Of a DNA stretch of 64,000 nt, positions 18,803 through 29,763 are shown in pieces; within the stretch, counting starts at the first letter, position 1, and each line of letters starts with the position of its first letter. A program made the translations under genes and the position numbers. The notes beneath the pieces were generated by a model. That model had not been told where the DNA came from, made no database searches, and saw only the letters and a list, made by a program, of their open reading frames with translations. The stretch is from positions 62,001 through 126,000 of the forward strand of contig CAJNCW010000001.1 of assembly GCA_905221345.1 (NCBI GenBank), read 5' to 3'. The DNA comes from a bacterium. Lineage in GTDB: Bacteria > Bacillota > Bacilli > Lactobacillales > Streptococcaceae.

Positions 18803-19388
18803 ACAAGAGTTGGAAAAGGGTGGAGCTGTCGTTCTACCTACCGAGACAGTTTATGGTCTCTTTGCTAAGGCCTTAGATGAAAAGGCTGTCGACCATGTTT
18901 ACCAACTCAAACGTCGTCCTAGAGATAAGGCGCTCAATCTTAATGTCGCTTCTCTAGAGGACATCTTGCACTTTTCTAAGAATCAGCCAACTTATCTACA
19001 AAAACTTGTAGATACCTTTTTACCAGGGCCCTTGACCATCATTCTCGAAGCAAATGACAGAGTTCCCTATTGGGTCAATTCTGGGCTTACAACTGTTGGA
19101 TTTCGGATGCCGAGTCACCCCATTACACTTGATTTGATTGGAGAGACAGGCCCTTTGATTGGGCCGTCTGCCAATATTTCAGGTCAGGCAAGTGGAGTGA
19201 CCTTTGCTCAAATTCTAGAGGATTTTGACCAAGAGGTTCTGGGTCTGGAGGACGATGCTTTTCTAACTGGACAGGATTCGACTATTTTGGATTTGTCTGG
19301 AGACAAGGTGAAAATCTTACGCCAAGGGGCGATTAAGCGAGAAGACATTCTTGCTCAGTTGCCAGATATTTCTTTTGAGGAGAAATGA
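18786..19388 (+). CDS. L-threonylcarbamoyladenylate synthase (TsaC/Sua5/YrdC family)
   Basis: Makes threonylcarbamoyl-AMP from threonine, bicarbonate and ATP for the t6A37 modification of ANN-decoding tRNAs. 200 aa, the short TsaC-like form without the C-terminal Sua5 domain. Visible family motifs are VLPTETVYGL, KRRPRDKALNL, FLPGPLTIIL and GPSANISGQ. Tandem ATGs at 18786 and 18789 overlap the prmC end; AGGATGG upstream supports either. Context is a translation-related cluster. Confidence 0.93.
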   Translation: MMDRIRQELEKGGAVVLPTETVYGLFAKALDEKAVDHVYQLKRRPRDKALNLNVASLEDILHFSKNQPTYLQKLVDTFLPGPLTIILEANDRVPYWVNSGLTTVGFRMPSHPITLDLIGETGPLIGPSANISGQASGVTFAQILEDFDQEVLGLEDDAFLTGQDSTILDLSGDKVKILRQGAIKREDILAQLPDISFEEK

Positions 19389-19389
19389 G

Positions 19390-19821
19390 ATGCTAAGAGA
19401 TTTGCAAGAAACAGATATGAAAGCTATATGTGACATCAATCAAGAGGCCTTGGGCTATTCTTTTAGTCCAGAGGAAACGACTAGTCAACTAGCTAGATTA
19501 TCTCAGGATTCACATCATTTCCTACTTGGCTACGAGGATGCAGCCAGTCATGTTTTACTTGGATATGTCCATGCTGAAGTTTATGAATCCCTCTATTCCA
19601 AAGCAGGATTTAATATCTTAGGCTTGGCAGTTTCACCTCAATTACAAGGGCAAGGTATCGGTAAAAGCTTACTACAAGGGTTGGAAGAAGAAGCCAAAAG
19701 ACGGGGTTATGGGTTTATCCGCTTAAACTCTGCTGATCATCGTCTGGGAGCTCATGCATTTTATGAAAAAGTTGGTTATACTTGTGATAAAGTGCAGAAA
19801 CGGTTTATTCGCATCTTTTAG
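19390..19821 (+). CDS. GNAT family N-acetyltransferase
   Basis: 143 aa from ATG 19390, which follows GAGGAG by 8 nt; the longer in-frame start at 19351 lies inside the previous gene. The acetyl-CoA-binding stretch is LAVSPQLQGQGIGKSLLQGLEE, with HAFYEKVGY near the end, typical of GNAT enzymes. The substrate cannot be inferred. It is directly after the tsaC-like gene and could be a protein or small-molecule acetyltransferase; it is not clearly RimI. Confidence 0.85.
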   Translation: MLRDLQETDMKAICDINQEALGYSFSPEETTSQLARLSQDSHHFLLGYEDAASHVLLGYVHAEVYESLYSKAGFNILGLAVSPQLQGQGIGKSLLQGLEEEAKRRGYGFIRLNSADHRLGAHAFYEKVGYTCDKVQKRFIRIF

Positions 19822-19844
19822 TTTGTTTTGTAAAAACAAACTAA
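19820..19844 (+). repeat. Hairpin before glyA
   Basis: TAGTTTGTTTT pairs with AAAACAAACTA starting in the stop codon of the GNAT gene. There is no trailing T run, so it may be an RNA-stability or partial-attenuation element. Confidence 0.45.
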
Positions 19845-19875
19845 AGGACCAGTCACACTATAAAGGAGAAGACCT

Positions 19876-21132
19876 ATGATTTTTGACAAAGAAGATTTTA
19901 AAGCATACGATGCTGATCTCTGGAATGCTATTGCCAAAGAAGAAGAACGCCAACAAAACAACATTGAGTTGATTGCTTCGGAAAACGTTGTTTCCAAGGC
20001 TGTAATGGCCGCTCAAGGGTCTATCTTGACCAACAAATATGCCGAGGGTTACCCAGGACGCCGTTATTATGGTGGAACTGATGTAGTAGACGTAGTAGAG
20101 ACTCTTGCTATTGAACGCGCGAAAGAAATTTTCGGTGCTAAATTTGCCAATGTTCAACCTCACTCAGGAAGCCAAGCCAACTGTGCGGCTTACATGGCCT
20201 TGATTGAGTCAGGTGATACCGTTATGGGAATGGATTTGGCAGCAGGTGGACACTTGACCCACGGAGCTCCAGTTAGCTTCTCTGGTCAAACCTACAACTT
20301 TGTTTCTTATAGTGTAGATCCTGAAACAGAACTCTTGGACTTTGATGCGATCTTGAAACAAGCCCAAGAAGTAAAACCAAAATTGATCGTAGCTGGTGCT
20401 TCAGCCTATTCTCAAATTATCGACTTCTCAAAATTCCGTGAAATCGCAGATGCTGTTGGGGCTAAGCTCATGGTTGATATGGCCCATATCGCTGGTTTGG
20501 TTGCGGCAGGTCTTCACCCAAGCCCAGTGCCATACGCTCATATCACCACAACAACGACCCACAAAACTCTTCGTGGACCACGTGGTGGCTTGATTTTGAC
20601 TAATGATGAGGAACTTGCTAAGAAGATCAATTCAGCTATTTTCCCTGGTATTCAAGGTGGTCCTTTAGAGCATGTTGTGGCGGCTAAGGCTGTTTCCTTC
20701 AAAGAAGTTTTGGACCCAGCTTTCAAGGAATATGCTGCTAATGTCATCAAAAACAGCAAAGCTATGGTTGAAGTCTTCTTGCAAGACCCTGATTTCCGTA
20801 TCATTTCAGGAGGGACTGAAAATCACCTCTTCCTTGTTGATGTCACTAAGGTTGTAGAAAACGGAAAAGTTGCTCAAAACTTGCTGGACGAAGTCAATAT
20901 TACCCTAAATAAAAACTCAATCCCATACGAAACCTTGTCACCATTCAAGACAAGTGGGATTCGTATCGGCTCTGCAGCCATCACTGCTCGTGGATTTGGT
21001 GAAGAAGAGAGTCGCAAAGTGGCTGAACTCATCATTAAAACCCTTAAGAATGCAGAAAATGAAGCTGTCTTAGAAGAAGTGAGAAGTGCAGTCAAAGAAT
21101 TGACAGATGCCTTCCCATTATACGAGGACTAA
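19876..21132 (+). CDS. glyA: Serine hydroxymethyltransferase
   Basis: Interconverts serine and glycine with tetrahydrofolate, feeding one-carbon units to purines and thymidylate; PLP enzyme, cytoplasmic. 418 aa. The PLP-binding Lys is in [15 protein letters not shown] (about residue 230). AAGGAG is 7 nt before the ATG. Codon use is biased to highly expressed codons. The next gene starts 8 nt after the stop. Confidence 0.98.
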   Translation: MIFDKEDFKAYDADLWNAIAKEEERQQNNIELIASENVVSKAVMAAQGSILTNKYAEGYPGRRYYGGTDVVDVVETLAIERAKEIFGAKFANVQPHSGSQANCAAYMALIESGDTVMGMDLAAGGHLTHGAPVSFSGQTYNFVSYSVDPETELLDFDAILKQAQEVKPKLIVAGASAYSQIIDFSKFREIADAVGAKLMVDMAHIAGLVAAGLHPSPVPYAHITTTTTHKTLRGPRGGLILTNDEELAKKINSAIFPGIQGGPLEHVVAAKAVSFKEVLDPAFKEYAANVIKNSKAMVEVFLQDPDFRIISGGTENHLFLVDVTKVVENGKVAQNLLDEVNITLNKNSIPYETLSPFKTSGIRIGSAAITARGFGEEESRKVAELIIKTLKNAENEAVLEEVRSAVKELTDAFPLYED

Positions 21133-21139
21133 TACTTTT

Positions 21140-22114
21140 ATGGACATTTATATTAAGAAAGCTATTATCCATCAGTTCAGCCCAGATGATACCGAGTTGT
21201 TCCTGGCGGATAAGTTTCTCAATATCACTCCAAAAATTGAAGAATACCTGCGTAAGAAAATCGAGCGTGTGTATTCAGATGAAGCCAAGACTGGGATTTT
21301 CGAAGAAGAAAATCCCTTCTTCAATCACATCACAGATGATTTATTGGGGACATCAGTAACACTGGCTAACCTCTGGAAAGAGGAGTTTAGTATTTCAGAA
21401 AACCTCAAGACCAATGACTTGGTTTTTGTGCAGTTTTCTAAAGAAGGTGTAGAACATTTTGCTTTCTTGCGAATCGCCCTGCGTGAGACCTTAACCCATC
21501 TCGGTGGAGAAGTTGATAACCCAATCAAGCTAACTCAGAATAACCTGCCTGGATTTGGTACGGGGGCTGACGAGGCCTTGGTGGTCAATCTTCAAAGTCG
21601 CAAGTATCACCTGATTGAGAAACGAATCAAGTACAATGGGACTTTTTTGAACTACTTTTCAGAAAATCTTCTTGCTGTTGCTCCCAAGATTTCACCAAAG
21701 AAATCCATCAAGGAGCTGGAAAAAACGGCTCAGAGAATCGCAGAGTCCTTTAATACAGATGATTTTCAATTTCAATCCAAGGTTAAATCAGCGATTTTCA
21801 ACAATCTCGAAGAAAGCAATGAACTGTCACCTGAAAAATTGGCTAACGACCTTTTTGATAACAATCTAACAGCTCGTTTGAGCTTTATCGACCAAGTCAA
21901 GGAAGCCGTACCAGAACCAGTCCAGTTTGATGAAATTGATGCCAGTCGTCAACTCAAGAAATTTGAAAACCAAAAACTTTCCTTGTCAAACGGAATTGAA
22001 CTCATCGTTCCCAATAACGTCTACCAAGACGCAGAATCGGTCGAGTTTATCCAAAATGACAATGGAACCTATTCTATCTTAATCAAAAATATCGAGGATA
22101 TTCAAAGTAAATAA
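21140..22114 (+). CDS. Nucleoid-associated protein, NdpA/YejK family
   Basis: 324 aa from ATG 21140; GAGGA in the end of glyA serves as ribosome site. The protein reads as a full-length 37-kDa nucleoid-associated family member ([38 protein letters not shown]). The E. coli relative is found on the nucleoid, but its role in streptococci is not defined. The longer start at 21107 is inside glyA. It overlaps the next gene by one base (TAATG). Confidence 0.82.
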   Translation: MDIYIKKAIIHQFSPDDTELFLADKFLNITPKIEEYLRKKIERVYSDEAKTGIFEEENPFFNHITDDLLGTSVTLANLWKEEFSISENLKTNDLVFVQFSKEGVEHFAFLRIALRETLTHLGGEVDNPIKLTQNNLPGFGTGADEALVVNLQSRKYHLIEKRIKYNGTFLNYFSENLLAVAPKISPKKSIKELEKTAQRIAESFNTDDFQFQSKVKSAIFNNLEESNELSPEKLANDLFDNNLTARLSFIDQVKEAVPEPVQFDEIDASRQLKKFENQKLSLSNGIELIVPNNVYQDAESVEFIQNDNGTYSILIKNIEDIQSK

Positions 22115-22716
22115 TGTTTAAATTACTACGAAGAGTGCTAGCGCTAGCAGTCTTCCTTTTCGCTGTCTATAAAGTCTATCATATCCACCAAGATGTTAAG
22201 CAAGTCATGACCTACCAACCCATGGTTCGAGAAATCCTCAGTGAAAGAGATACTCCAGCCAATGAAGAGCTTGTTCTCGCCATGATTTATACCGAAACGA
22301 AAGGAAAAGAAGGCGATGTCATGCAGTCTAGCGAGTCTGCTAGCGGTACTACAAATACTATCAATGACAATGTGACGAGCATTCGTCAAGGGATTCAAAC
22401 CTTGACTGATAATCTCTATCTAGCTCAGGAAAAGGGTGTTGATGTTTGGACAGCCGTTCAAGCCTATAATTTTGGCCCCGTTTATATCGATTTTATCGCT
22501 CAGAATGGCAAGGAAAATACTCTAGCATTAGCCAAACAATATTCTCGTGAAACCGTCGCTCCAATTCTTGGAAATACCACTGGGAAAACCTACACCTATA
22601 TCAACCCGATTTCTATCTTCCACGGAGCTGAACTCTATGTAAATGGTGGAAACTATTACTATTCTAGACAGGTACAATTCAACCTTTATATCATGAAATT
22701 CTTTAATTTCTTCTAA
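22114..22716 (+). CDS. pvaA: Membrane-anchored lysozyme-like protein (PvaA-type)
   Basis: 200 aa: an uncleaved N-terminal membrane anchor (residues about 7-20) and an extracellular lysozyme-like (goose-type transglycosylase) domain. The catalytic Glu is likely in [22 protein letters not shown], and QAYNFGP and the following helix fit the fold. This matches the pneumococcal vaccine antigen A family, proposed to cut peptidoglycan glycan strands. It is coupled to the previous gene by TAATG and is followed by a terminator. Confidence 0.85.
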   Translation: MFKLLRRVLALAVFLFAVYKVYHIHQDVKQVMTYQPMVREILSERDTPANEELVLAMIYTETKGKEGDVMQSSESASGTTNTINDNVTSIRQGIQTLTDNLYLAQEKGVDVWTAVQAYNFGPVYIDFIAQNGKENTLALAKQYSRETVAPILGNTTGKTYTYINPISIFHGAELYVNGGNYYYSRQVQFNLYIMKFFNFF

Positions 22717-22744
22717 ACATCTGGCTAGACCAGGTGTTTTTTGC
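22717..22744 (+). terminator. Terminator after pvaA
   Basis: CATCTGG-CTAGA-CCAGGTG followed by six T, right after the stop codon. Confidence 0.9.
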
Positions 22745-22802
22745 TATAAGTTTTCTTTAAGATTGTTTTATTAACCTAGAAAGGTAAAGGAGGGAATATC
22801 CC

Positions 22803-23777
22803 ATGAGAAAGAAATTCTTTCTAACAAGTGCTGCAGTATTGTGGGCCGCAACAGCTATGATGAGCGTCCACGCAGCAACAGATGTTCAAAAAGTAATCGA
22901 TGAAACCTATGTACAACCTGAATATGTTCTAGGTTCTTCTCTATCTGAAGACCAGAAAAACCAAACTCTTAGCAAACTTGGCTATGACGCATCAAAAGAC
23001 ACCAAAGATATCAAAACGATGACACCTGATATCTATTCGAAAATCATGAATGTGGCTAATGATGCTAGTCTACAGCTCTATTCATCAGCCAAGATTCAAA
23101 AGCTGGGTGACAAGTCGCCTCTAGAAGTCAAGATTGAAACTCCTGAAAATATCACCAAGGTGACGCAGGATATGTATCGCAACGCAGCAGTGACGCTGGG
23201 AGTGGAGCATGCCAAAATCACAGTTGCAGCTCCTATTCCGGTTACAGGAGAGAGCGCCCTAGCAGGGATTTACTACTCGTTAGAGGCCAATGGTGCTAAA
23301 GTACCGCAAGCCAATAAAGACTTGGCCCAAGAGGAGCTGAAAGCTTTATCCGATATCAATGCTGAAAACAAGGACAAATCAGGCTATGATGCCAATAAAC
23401 TCAATGTCGCTTTGGCAGATATCAAGGCAGGAATTGCAAAGGCAAAAGAAGCCAAAGGTAATCTGACAGAAGAAGATGTCCGCAAAATTGTAGAAGACAC
23501 GCTAAAAAACTACAAACTCGATCAGGTTATAACAGGAAACCAGGTCAATATCATCAACAATTTTGCACTTAACCTCTCAAAGAGTGACATTTTGAACAAT
23601 GCTGATTTCACTAAAACCCTAAATGACCTCAAACAAAGCATTGTCTCCCAAGCTGGAGATAGCTTCAAAAACATCAACCTCAACTTTGATGCCAATAAAG
23701 CGCTAGAAGACGGAGGCAACTTCCTGAGTTCCCTTTGGCAAGCCATTGTCAACTTCTTCAAGAGTTTTGGTGCTTAG
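22803..23777 (+). CDS. Secreted DUF1002 family protein
   Basis: 324 aa with a cleavable signal peptide (MRKKFFLTSAAVLWAATAMMSVHA) and GGAGGG before the start. The body matches the DUF1002 family: repeated polar helices with little Cys. The last about 20 residues (FLSSLWQAIVNFFKSFGA) are amphipathic or hydrophobic and may hold it at the membrane. Function is unknown. It has its own transcription unit between the pvaA terminator and rlmCD. Confidence 0.82.
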   Translation: MRKKFFLTSAAVLWAATAMMSVHAATDVQKVIDETYVQPEYVLGSSLSEDQKNQTLSKLGYDASKDTKDIKTMTPDIYSKIMNVANDASLQLYSSAKIQKLGDKSPLEVKIETPENITKVTQDMYRNAAVTLGVEHAKITVAAPIPVTGESALAGIYYSLEANGAKVPQANKDLAQEELKALSDINAENKDKSGYDANKLNVALADIKAGIAKAKEAKGNLTEEDVRKIVEDTLKNYKLDQVITGNQVNIINNFALNLSKSDILNNADFTKTLNDLKQSIVSQAGDSFKNINLNFDANKALEDGGNFLSSLWQAIVNFFKSFGA

Positions 23778-23839
23778 GTCATTTCATGATATAATAGATG
23801 GTAACAGAAATGTTGCCGTCTTTTTTTGACGGCCGATAG

Positions 23840-25234
<1,395 letters not shown>

Positions 25235-25666
25235 AGGGGATAATTGATTTAAAAAGGGCAGAAAATTAATATAATTATTCCTTAACAAAGAGAATGTACT
25301 CATAGAAGGATTTAATAACAAGGAGAAGAATATTTTAATTGATAAGAATAGTTAGGATATCAAAAATATTAAAATTTGTATGCTATTAATCTATCAGAGG
25401 AGACACTAGTAGATTGATATTAAAACATCTAATAATAAATCAAGATACTCGTTAGTTAGTAGTTCCTAAAATTTTAATGGGAATCTTATTTTGGTGGTGT
25501 TGAGCAATAGTAGGATTGTTTTAAGAATCTTTATAGGTGAACAAATAGATATATGTTTTACAGGTGTGCGGAACATTATATTATAAAACTGACGATATAA
25601 AAAGCGTGATTGTTTTCATCCGTCTATTTTGTTATAATGATAAAAACAATATTTTAGGAGGTAGTT
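25235..25666. other. AT-rich intergenic region before the Abi-alpha gene
   Basis: 430 nt with no ORF of note, no terminator recognised after rlmCD and low GC compared with its left flank. I see only the promoter of the next gene at its right end. It probably marks the left edge of an accessory insertion. Confidence 0.5.
25610..25638 (+). promoter_or_regulatory. Promoter of the Abi-alpha gene
   Basis: TTGTTT (25610-25615), 17-nt spacer, TATAAT (25633-25638), with AGGAGG near 25656-25661. Confidence 0.7.
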
Positions 25667-26656
25667 ATGTCAAATAATGAGATTAATCCAATGGGTGATG
25701 TTGCGAGTCAAGTTTTAGCACAAGGATTGGAAGGTGTATTATCTCCATTAAAACAGTGGATTTACTCTACATTTACTTATAAATTTGAGTTGAATTATTT
25801 AAAAAGAAAAAAGGAGGTTGCAAAATATATCGATTCTTATGATCCAAATCTTGAAGATTTTGAGGTGAAACCTAATTTTGATGCTGATTCAGTGAGAAAG
25901 TACATTGACGAAATTATTTTTGAGGCACAGAAAATAGCACCAAAAGATTTAGTGTTTCCAGATAAAGTTTTAATTGGAACTATAATAAATTCATCTCAAT
26001 ATTTTATAGATGACGAAATATTAAGAAAAAATTACGCTAAATTACTTGCAGCTACTATAGATAACTCAAAAGCTAATTTAGTTCACAAGTCATTCGCAAA
26101 GACTTTAGAAGAACTTTCTCCTATTGAAATAAAAATTATTGATAAGCTATTTAGAGAGAATTTCTTAGTTTATTGTGATTCTATTAGAGTCTATAATATT
26201 TCATTTAAGGAAAATCCAGATAAAAATCTACTCGAGAAAAGTAAAAAAATACATATTCCAGTTGAACCCGTAGTATTTTTCAAGGATGATACATCTGTTG
26301 TCAACGAACTAAGTTTTTTAGACTTATCTACTAGTTTGAGCATACTTCAAAAGACAAATTTAGTTAAATCAACAGTATTAGCAGCACATTCATTAGATAA
26401 TACAAATCTGAGTTTTAATCAACAAGAGATCAATAGGTTAGCTAAAAAATATATCAAGTCACCAAAAAAGATTGCGAGAAAATTACTCAATGAATACTAT
26501 AATTTGACTGAAGAGGCTTATCAATTTGCTATCGAACCTAATCTACAGTATTATGAGTTGACCAATTATGGAAAAGCGTTTTGCAATATAATTTATTCGA
26601 CAACGGATGAAAAATCAATTCAGATTGAACACACAATGGTCGAAAAAGACGCTTAG
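25667..26656 (+). CDS. Abi-alpha (DUF4393) family protein, candidate phage-defence protein
   Basis: 329 aa, no signal peptide or clear membrane span. The layout (a short N-terminal GLEGVLSPLKQ-like helix, a basic stretch, then FPDKVLIGTIINSSQYFIDDEILRKNYAKLLAATID) matches the DUF4393/Abi-alpha family, annotated as abortive-infection related. Its molecular activity is not established. Composition is much more AT-rich than flanking core genes, and it sits beside an IS-like palindrome and a decayed ORF, so horizontal acquisition is likely. It has its own promoter and a strong AGGAGG ribosome site. Confidence 0.7.
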   Translation: MSNNEINPMGDVASQVLAQGLEGVLSPLKQWIYSTFTYKFELNYLKRKKEVAKYIDSYDPNLEDFEVKPNFDADSVRKYIDEIIFEAQKIAPKDLVFPDKVLIGTIINSSQYFIDDEILRKNYAKLLAATIDNSKANLVHKSFAKTLEELSPIEIKIIDKLFRENFLVYCDSIRVYNISFKENPDKNLLEKSKKIHIPVEPVVFFKDDTSVVNELSFLDLSTSLSILQKTNLVKSTVLAAHSLDNTNLSFNQQEINRLAKKYIKSPKKIARKLLNEYYNLTEEAYQFAIEPNLQYYELTNYGKAFCNIIYSTTDEKSIQIEHTMVEKDA

Positions 26657-26666
26657 TTCCTATGTA

Positions 26667-26713
26667 CTGCACCCCAAAAGTTAGACAGAAAAAATATAAC
26701 TTTTGGGGTGCAG
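26667..26713. repeat. IS-end-like perfect palindrome
   Basis: CTGCACCCCAAAAGTTA (26667-26683) and its exact reverse complement (26697-26713) are separated by 13 nt. The CACCCCAAAAGTTAGACA sequence looks like the terminal repeat of an IS3-family element; two ends face each other with no transposase between, which suggests a solo remnant or a miniature element. Confidence 0.65.
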
Positions 26714-26723
26714 GTCACCTAAT

Positions 26724-26817
26724 GGTATAAGCGGGTGTTTTATTTGTCTCGCACCTTACGGAGCGAGATGGACTAATAGTCACATAAAATCAAAGCCAAC
26801 ACCGAAAATAGTATACC
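26724..26817. repeat. Large imperfect stem-loop in the accessory region
   Basis: GGTATA...GGGTGTT near 26724 can pair with AACACC...TATACC ending at 26817, enclosing a TCTCGC/GCGAGA hairpin (26747-26768). No known RNA family recognised. Confidence 0.4.
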
Positions 26818-26856
26818 TAATAAGGTTTATTGCAATTTATCTTATCTAAAATAATT

Positions 26857-27250
26857 ATGGATATTGGAAGAACAAAATATCAACTTATATTTCGGGTAAG
26901 AACAGGTGAAACGTATAAGGAAATACTAAAGCTAATCAAGGGAGAAACAGACAAGATGTAAAGTTGTCAAAGAAATTTTCTTTATGTCCTTGACGAAGCT
27001 TCTTAAAGGGAACAAAAGTCCATTAGTATGCATGATATTAGAAGACAACAGATATGATATAACAATTTAACTTCAAAAAGAACATAAAATACAACAGGCG
27101 GTGGTAAATGTATTTTTCAACAGAGATGAGACAGACCATCTATATAAGATAAACATGCTATTACGAAACAAAAAACTTTTGCTTATTGAATATTATGATA
27201 AGAAACACGTATCTGCTGAACTTCCGGAAAAGAAGTATAGGAAAGTTTGA
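26857..27250 (+). pseudogene. Decayed ORF of unknown function
   Basis: A reading frame begins MDIGRTKYQLIF at 26857 and stops at 26959. Shifting one frame from about 26963 gives VVKEIFFMSLTKLLKGNKSP and continues to a TGA at 27248, broken only by a TAA at 27068 (one base from CAA). Joined, it would encode about 130 residues. The downstream open stretch is longer than expected by chance in such AT-rich DNA. I do not recognise the family. It lies between the palindrome and the next gene and looks like an inactivated accessory gene. Confidence 0.4.
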
Positions 27251-27303
27251 TGGGCAGTAAGATTTATATTAAATATTGATCCATATCAACGATTGGAGGA
27301 GGA

Positions 27304-27795
27304 ATGAATTCTCTATTTGATGAATTTCGAACAATTTGTTTTTATTTAAACCAAGTCGGAATCACACCGACACTGATGGGTTCTTTGGGATTTGAATACC
27401 GTTCAAATGAAGAATGGGAGCCATCTGACATTGACATTCATGTCCCTGGAGATCCTAGAGGATGGGAAGCGCCTGATCATCTCAGGATTTATGACTGGGA
27501 CAAGATAATGAAAGTTATGAACCACTTAGGCTACACCTTGATAGATATCCATGAGCATGAATTCCAAAAAGATGGCTTGAGTGTTGAATTTGGAAGCATC
27601 GATTCCTTACCTGATTTTGCAGGAGTTTCGGAATCAGATATAGAGCTGATTCATCTTGAGAACATCACTTTTCGTGTTCCAAGTCTGGAACAGTATCTAA
27701 GTATTTACAAAGTTTCTTCTCAAGACTCCTATCGAAACAATCAAAATAGCAACAAAGATTTTAAGAAGATTGAATGGCTGGAAATACATTTGTAA
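27304..27795 (+). CDS. Nucleotidyltransferase-like protein
   Basis: 163 aa with GGAGGAGG directly upstream. The N-terminal part has the polymerase-beta nucleotidyltransferase pattern: LMGSLGFEY, then SDIDIHVPG (G-S followed by D-x-D), and a further acidic residue in LSVEFGSID. There is no obvious HEPN partner. Relatives in streptococci are often annotated hypothetical or with unlikely enzyme names; substrate is unknown. GC content is closer to core genes than the Abi-alpha gene. A terminator follows. Confidence 0.65.
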   Translation: MNSLFDEFRTICFYLNQVGITPTLMGSLGFEYRSNEEWEPSDIDIHVPGDPRGWEAPDHLRIYDWDKIMKVMNHLGYTLIDIHEHEFQKDGLSVEFGSIDSLPDFAGVSESDIELIHLENITFRVPSLEQYLSIYKVSSQDSYRNNQNSNKDFKKIEWLEIHL

Positions 27796-27805
27796 ATCAT
27801 CATTT

Positions 27806-27842
27806 AAAAAGTAGTAAGTTGTGAGATTTACTGCTTTTTTAT
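27806..27842 (+). terminator. Terminator after the nucleotidyltransferase-like gene
   Basis: AAAGTAGTAA and TTTACTGCTTT form a stem followed by T residues. Confidence 0.75.
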
Positions 27843-27877
27843 TTTGCAAAACAAACCATCAAAACTACAGACAAGCC

Positions 27878-27935
27878 TTGCAAATAAAATTTTAAAGTAG
27901 TATACTAGAATCACAGTTATGAAAACGTTTGCGTA
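27878..27935 (+). promoter_or_regulatory. Promoter and LacI-family operator before the GH13 gene
   Basis: TTGCAA (27878-27883), 17-nt spacer, TATACT (27901-27906). Downstream at about 27919-27935 is TATGAAAACGTTTGCGTAT, centred on the palindrome AAACGTTT. It fits a MalR-type or CcpA cre-like operator placed to repress. Confidence 0.7.
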
Positions 27936-27969
27936 TTAAATAAATCAAAGTAAATTAGGAGGTATTCTA

Positions 27970-29709
27970 ATGGAATTAACAGCCATTTACCACAGACCAG
28001 AGTCGGAGTATGCTTATCTTTATAAGGATAAGACAATGCACATTCGTATCCGAACGAAAAAGGGGGATATTGAATCAGTTACCTTGCATTATGGGGACAC
28101 ATTTATCTTTTTAGAGGAGCATTATGAAGCAAGCAAGGCGATGGTCAAAGTAACTTCTGATGCTTTGTTTGATTATTGGCAAGTGGAGGTTACAGTTGGT
28201 TATGCGCGACTCCAGTATCTCTTTGAACTCAAGGATAAGCAAGGGCAGAGTATCTTGTATGGCGATAAGGGATGTGTTGAAAACACGCTCGAAAATCTTC
28301 ATTACGAGGGGAATGGCTTTAAGCTTCCTTATATTCATGAAATTGATGCTTGTCATGTACCTGACTGGGTTTCAAAGACGGTCTGGTATCAGATTTTCCC
28401 AGAACGCTTTGCCAATGGCAATCCAGAGATTTCTCCAGAAGGGGCTCTGACTTGGGATTCCTCTATCAAGCCAAAGACGAGCGATTTCTTTGGTGGCGAT
28501 TTACAAGGGATTATTGATCACCTGGATTACTTGCAGGACTTGGGTATTACAGGTCTTTATCTCTGTCCAATTTTTGAATCTCCAAGCAATCACAAGTACA
28601 ATACGACGGATTATTTCGAAATTGACCGTCATTTTGGAGACAAGGAAATCTTCCGTAAACTGGTGGATGAGGCACATCAGCGAGGCATGAAAATCATGCT
28701 GGACGCTGTTTTCAACCATATCGGAGACCAGTCTCCACAGTGGCAGGATGTCCTCAAACATGGCGAAGATTCTATTTATAAAGACTGGTTCCATATTCAA
28801 GACTTTCCAGTCGTTAAAGAAAATCTTGTTAATAAAAGAGAACTATCCTACCACACCTTTGCCTTTGAGAGCTATATGCCAAAGCTCAATACGGCAAATC
28901 CTCAAGTGAGAGACTATTTGTTGAGCGTTGCGACCTACTGGATTGAAGAGTTTGATATCGATGCTTGGCGCCTGGATGTGGCCAATGAGGTTGACCACCA
29001 ATTTTGGCGAGATTTCCGTAAGGCTGTCTTGGCTAAAAAACCTGACCTTTATATTCTTGGAGAGGTCTGGCACACTTCCCAGCCTTGGTTAAATGGCGAT
29101 GAATTCCACGCAGTCATGAACTATCCTCTCTCTGATAGTATCAAGGATTATTTCTTGCGTGGGGTTAAGAAGACCAGTCAATTTATCGATGAGATCAATG
29201 GCCAGTCTATTTACTATAGACAGCAGATTTCGGAAGTGATGTTTAATCTTCTGGATTCGCATGATACGGAGCGCATTTTGGCTACTGCCAAGGGAGATGT
29301 ACAACTTGTTAAGTCTGCCCTTGCTTGCCTCTTTTTACAAAGGGGGACACCGTGTTTCTACTATGGAACCGAGTTGGAGTTAGATGGAGGGCCAGACCCA
29401 GATTGTCGTCGCGTTATGCCTTGGGAACGTGTTTCCGATAGCAATGAAATGCTTAATTTCATGAAGAAATTGATTCAGATTCGCAAGAATGCTTCAGACA
29501 TTATCCAACATGGAACCTATAGCCTGAAAGAAATCAAGTCGGACGTGCTTGCTCTCGAATGGAATTATGATGGACAAAAAATCCAAGCTATTTTTAACCA
29601 ATCAACTGAAACCTATCTTGTAGATCGTAATTCTGTAGCACTAGCCAGTCATTGCCAAGAACTAGACCAGCAACTGGAAATTTTGCCTAAAGGTTTTATA
29701 ATCCGATAA
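27970..29709 (+). CDS. GH13 neopullulanase/cyclomaltodextrinase-type alpha-glucan hydrolase
   Basis: Hydrolyses alpha-1,4 (and some alpha-1,6) links in maltodextrins, cyclodextrins or pullulan; no signal peptide, so cytoplasmic. 579 aa: an N-terminal CBM34-like beta domain (about 1-120) and a (beta/alpha)8 catalytic domain. The four GH13 motifs are DAVFNH (about 245), WRLDVANEV with the nucleophile Asp (about 336), ILGEVWH with the acid Glu (about 365) and LLDSHDTER (Asp about 432). The CBM34 domain and motif I context favour neopullulanase/maltogenic amylase over alpha-glucosidase. TTAGGAGG precedes the start; the operator suggests control by maltodextrin or carbon status. Confidence 0.9.
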   Translation: MELTAIYHRPESEYAYLYKDKTMHIRIRTKKGDIESVTLHYGDTFIFLEEHYEASKAMVKVTSDALFDYWQVEVTVGYARLQYLFELKDKQGQSILYGDKGCVENTLENLHYEGNGFKLPYIHEIDACHVPDWVSKTVWYQIFPERFANGNPEISPEGALTWDSSIKPKTSDFFGGDLQGIIDHLDYLQDLGITGLYLCPIFESPSNHKYNTTDYFEIDRHFGDKEIFRKLVDEAHQRGMKIMLDAVFNHIGDQSPQWQDVLKHGEDSIYKDWFHIQDFPVVKENLVNKRELSYHTFAFESYMPKLNTANPQVRDYLLSVATYWIEEFDIDAWRLDVANEVDHQFWRDFRKAVLAKKPDLYILGEVWHTSQPWLNGDEFHAVMNYPLSDSIKDYFLRGVKKTSQFIDEINGQSIYYRQQISEVMFNLLDSHDTERILATAKGDVQLVKSALACLFLQRGTPCFYYGTELELDGGPDPDCRRVMPWERVSDSNEMLNFMKKLIQIRKNASDIIQHGTYSLKEIKSDVLALEWNYDGQKIQAIFNQSTETYLVDRNSVALASHCQELDQQLEILPKGFIIR

Positions 29710-29720
29710 AAATCGTACTC

Positions 29721-29763
29721 AAAAAGACTGTAATGAATGGGTGATTCGTGCAGTCTTTTTTTG
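29721..29763 (+). terminator. Terminator after the GH13 gene
   Basis: AAAAAGACTG and CAGTCTTTTT form a 10-bp stem with a 20-nt loop and trailing T run. Confidence 0.8.

Noticed and set aside
27304..27795. Phosphoribosylanthranilate isomerase
   Set aside because: This name is sometimes attached to relatives, but the sequence shows a nucleotidyltransferase GS...DxD pattern and no TIM-barrel features.
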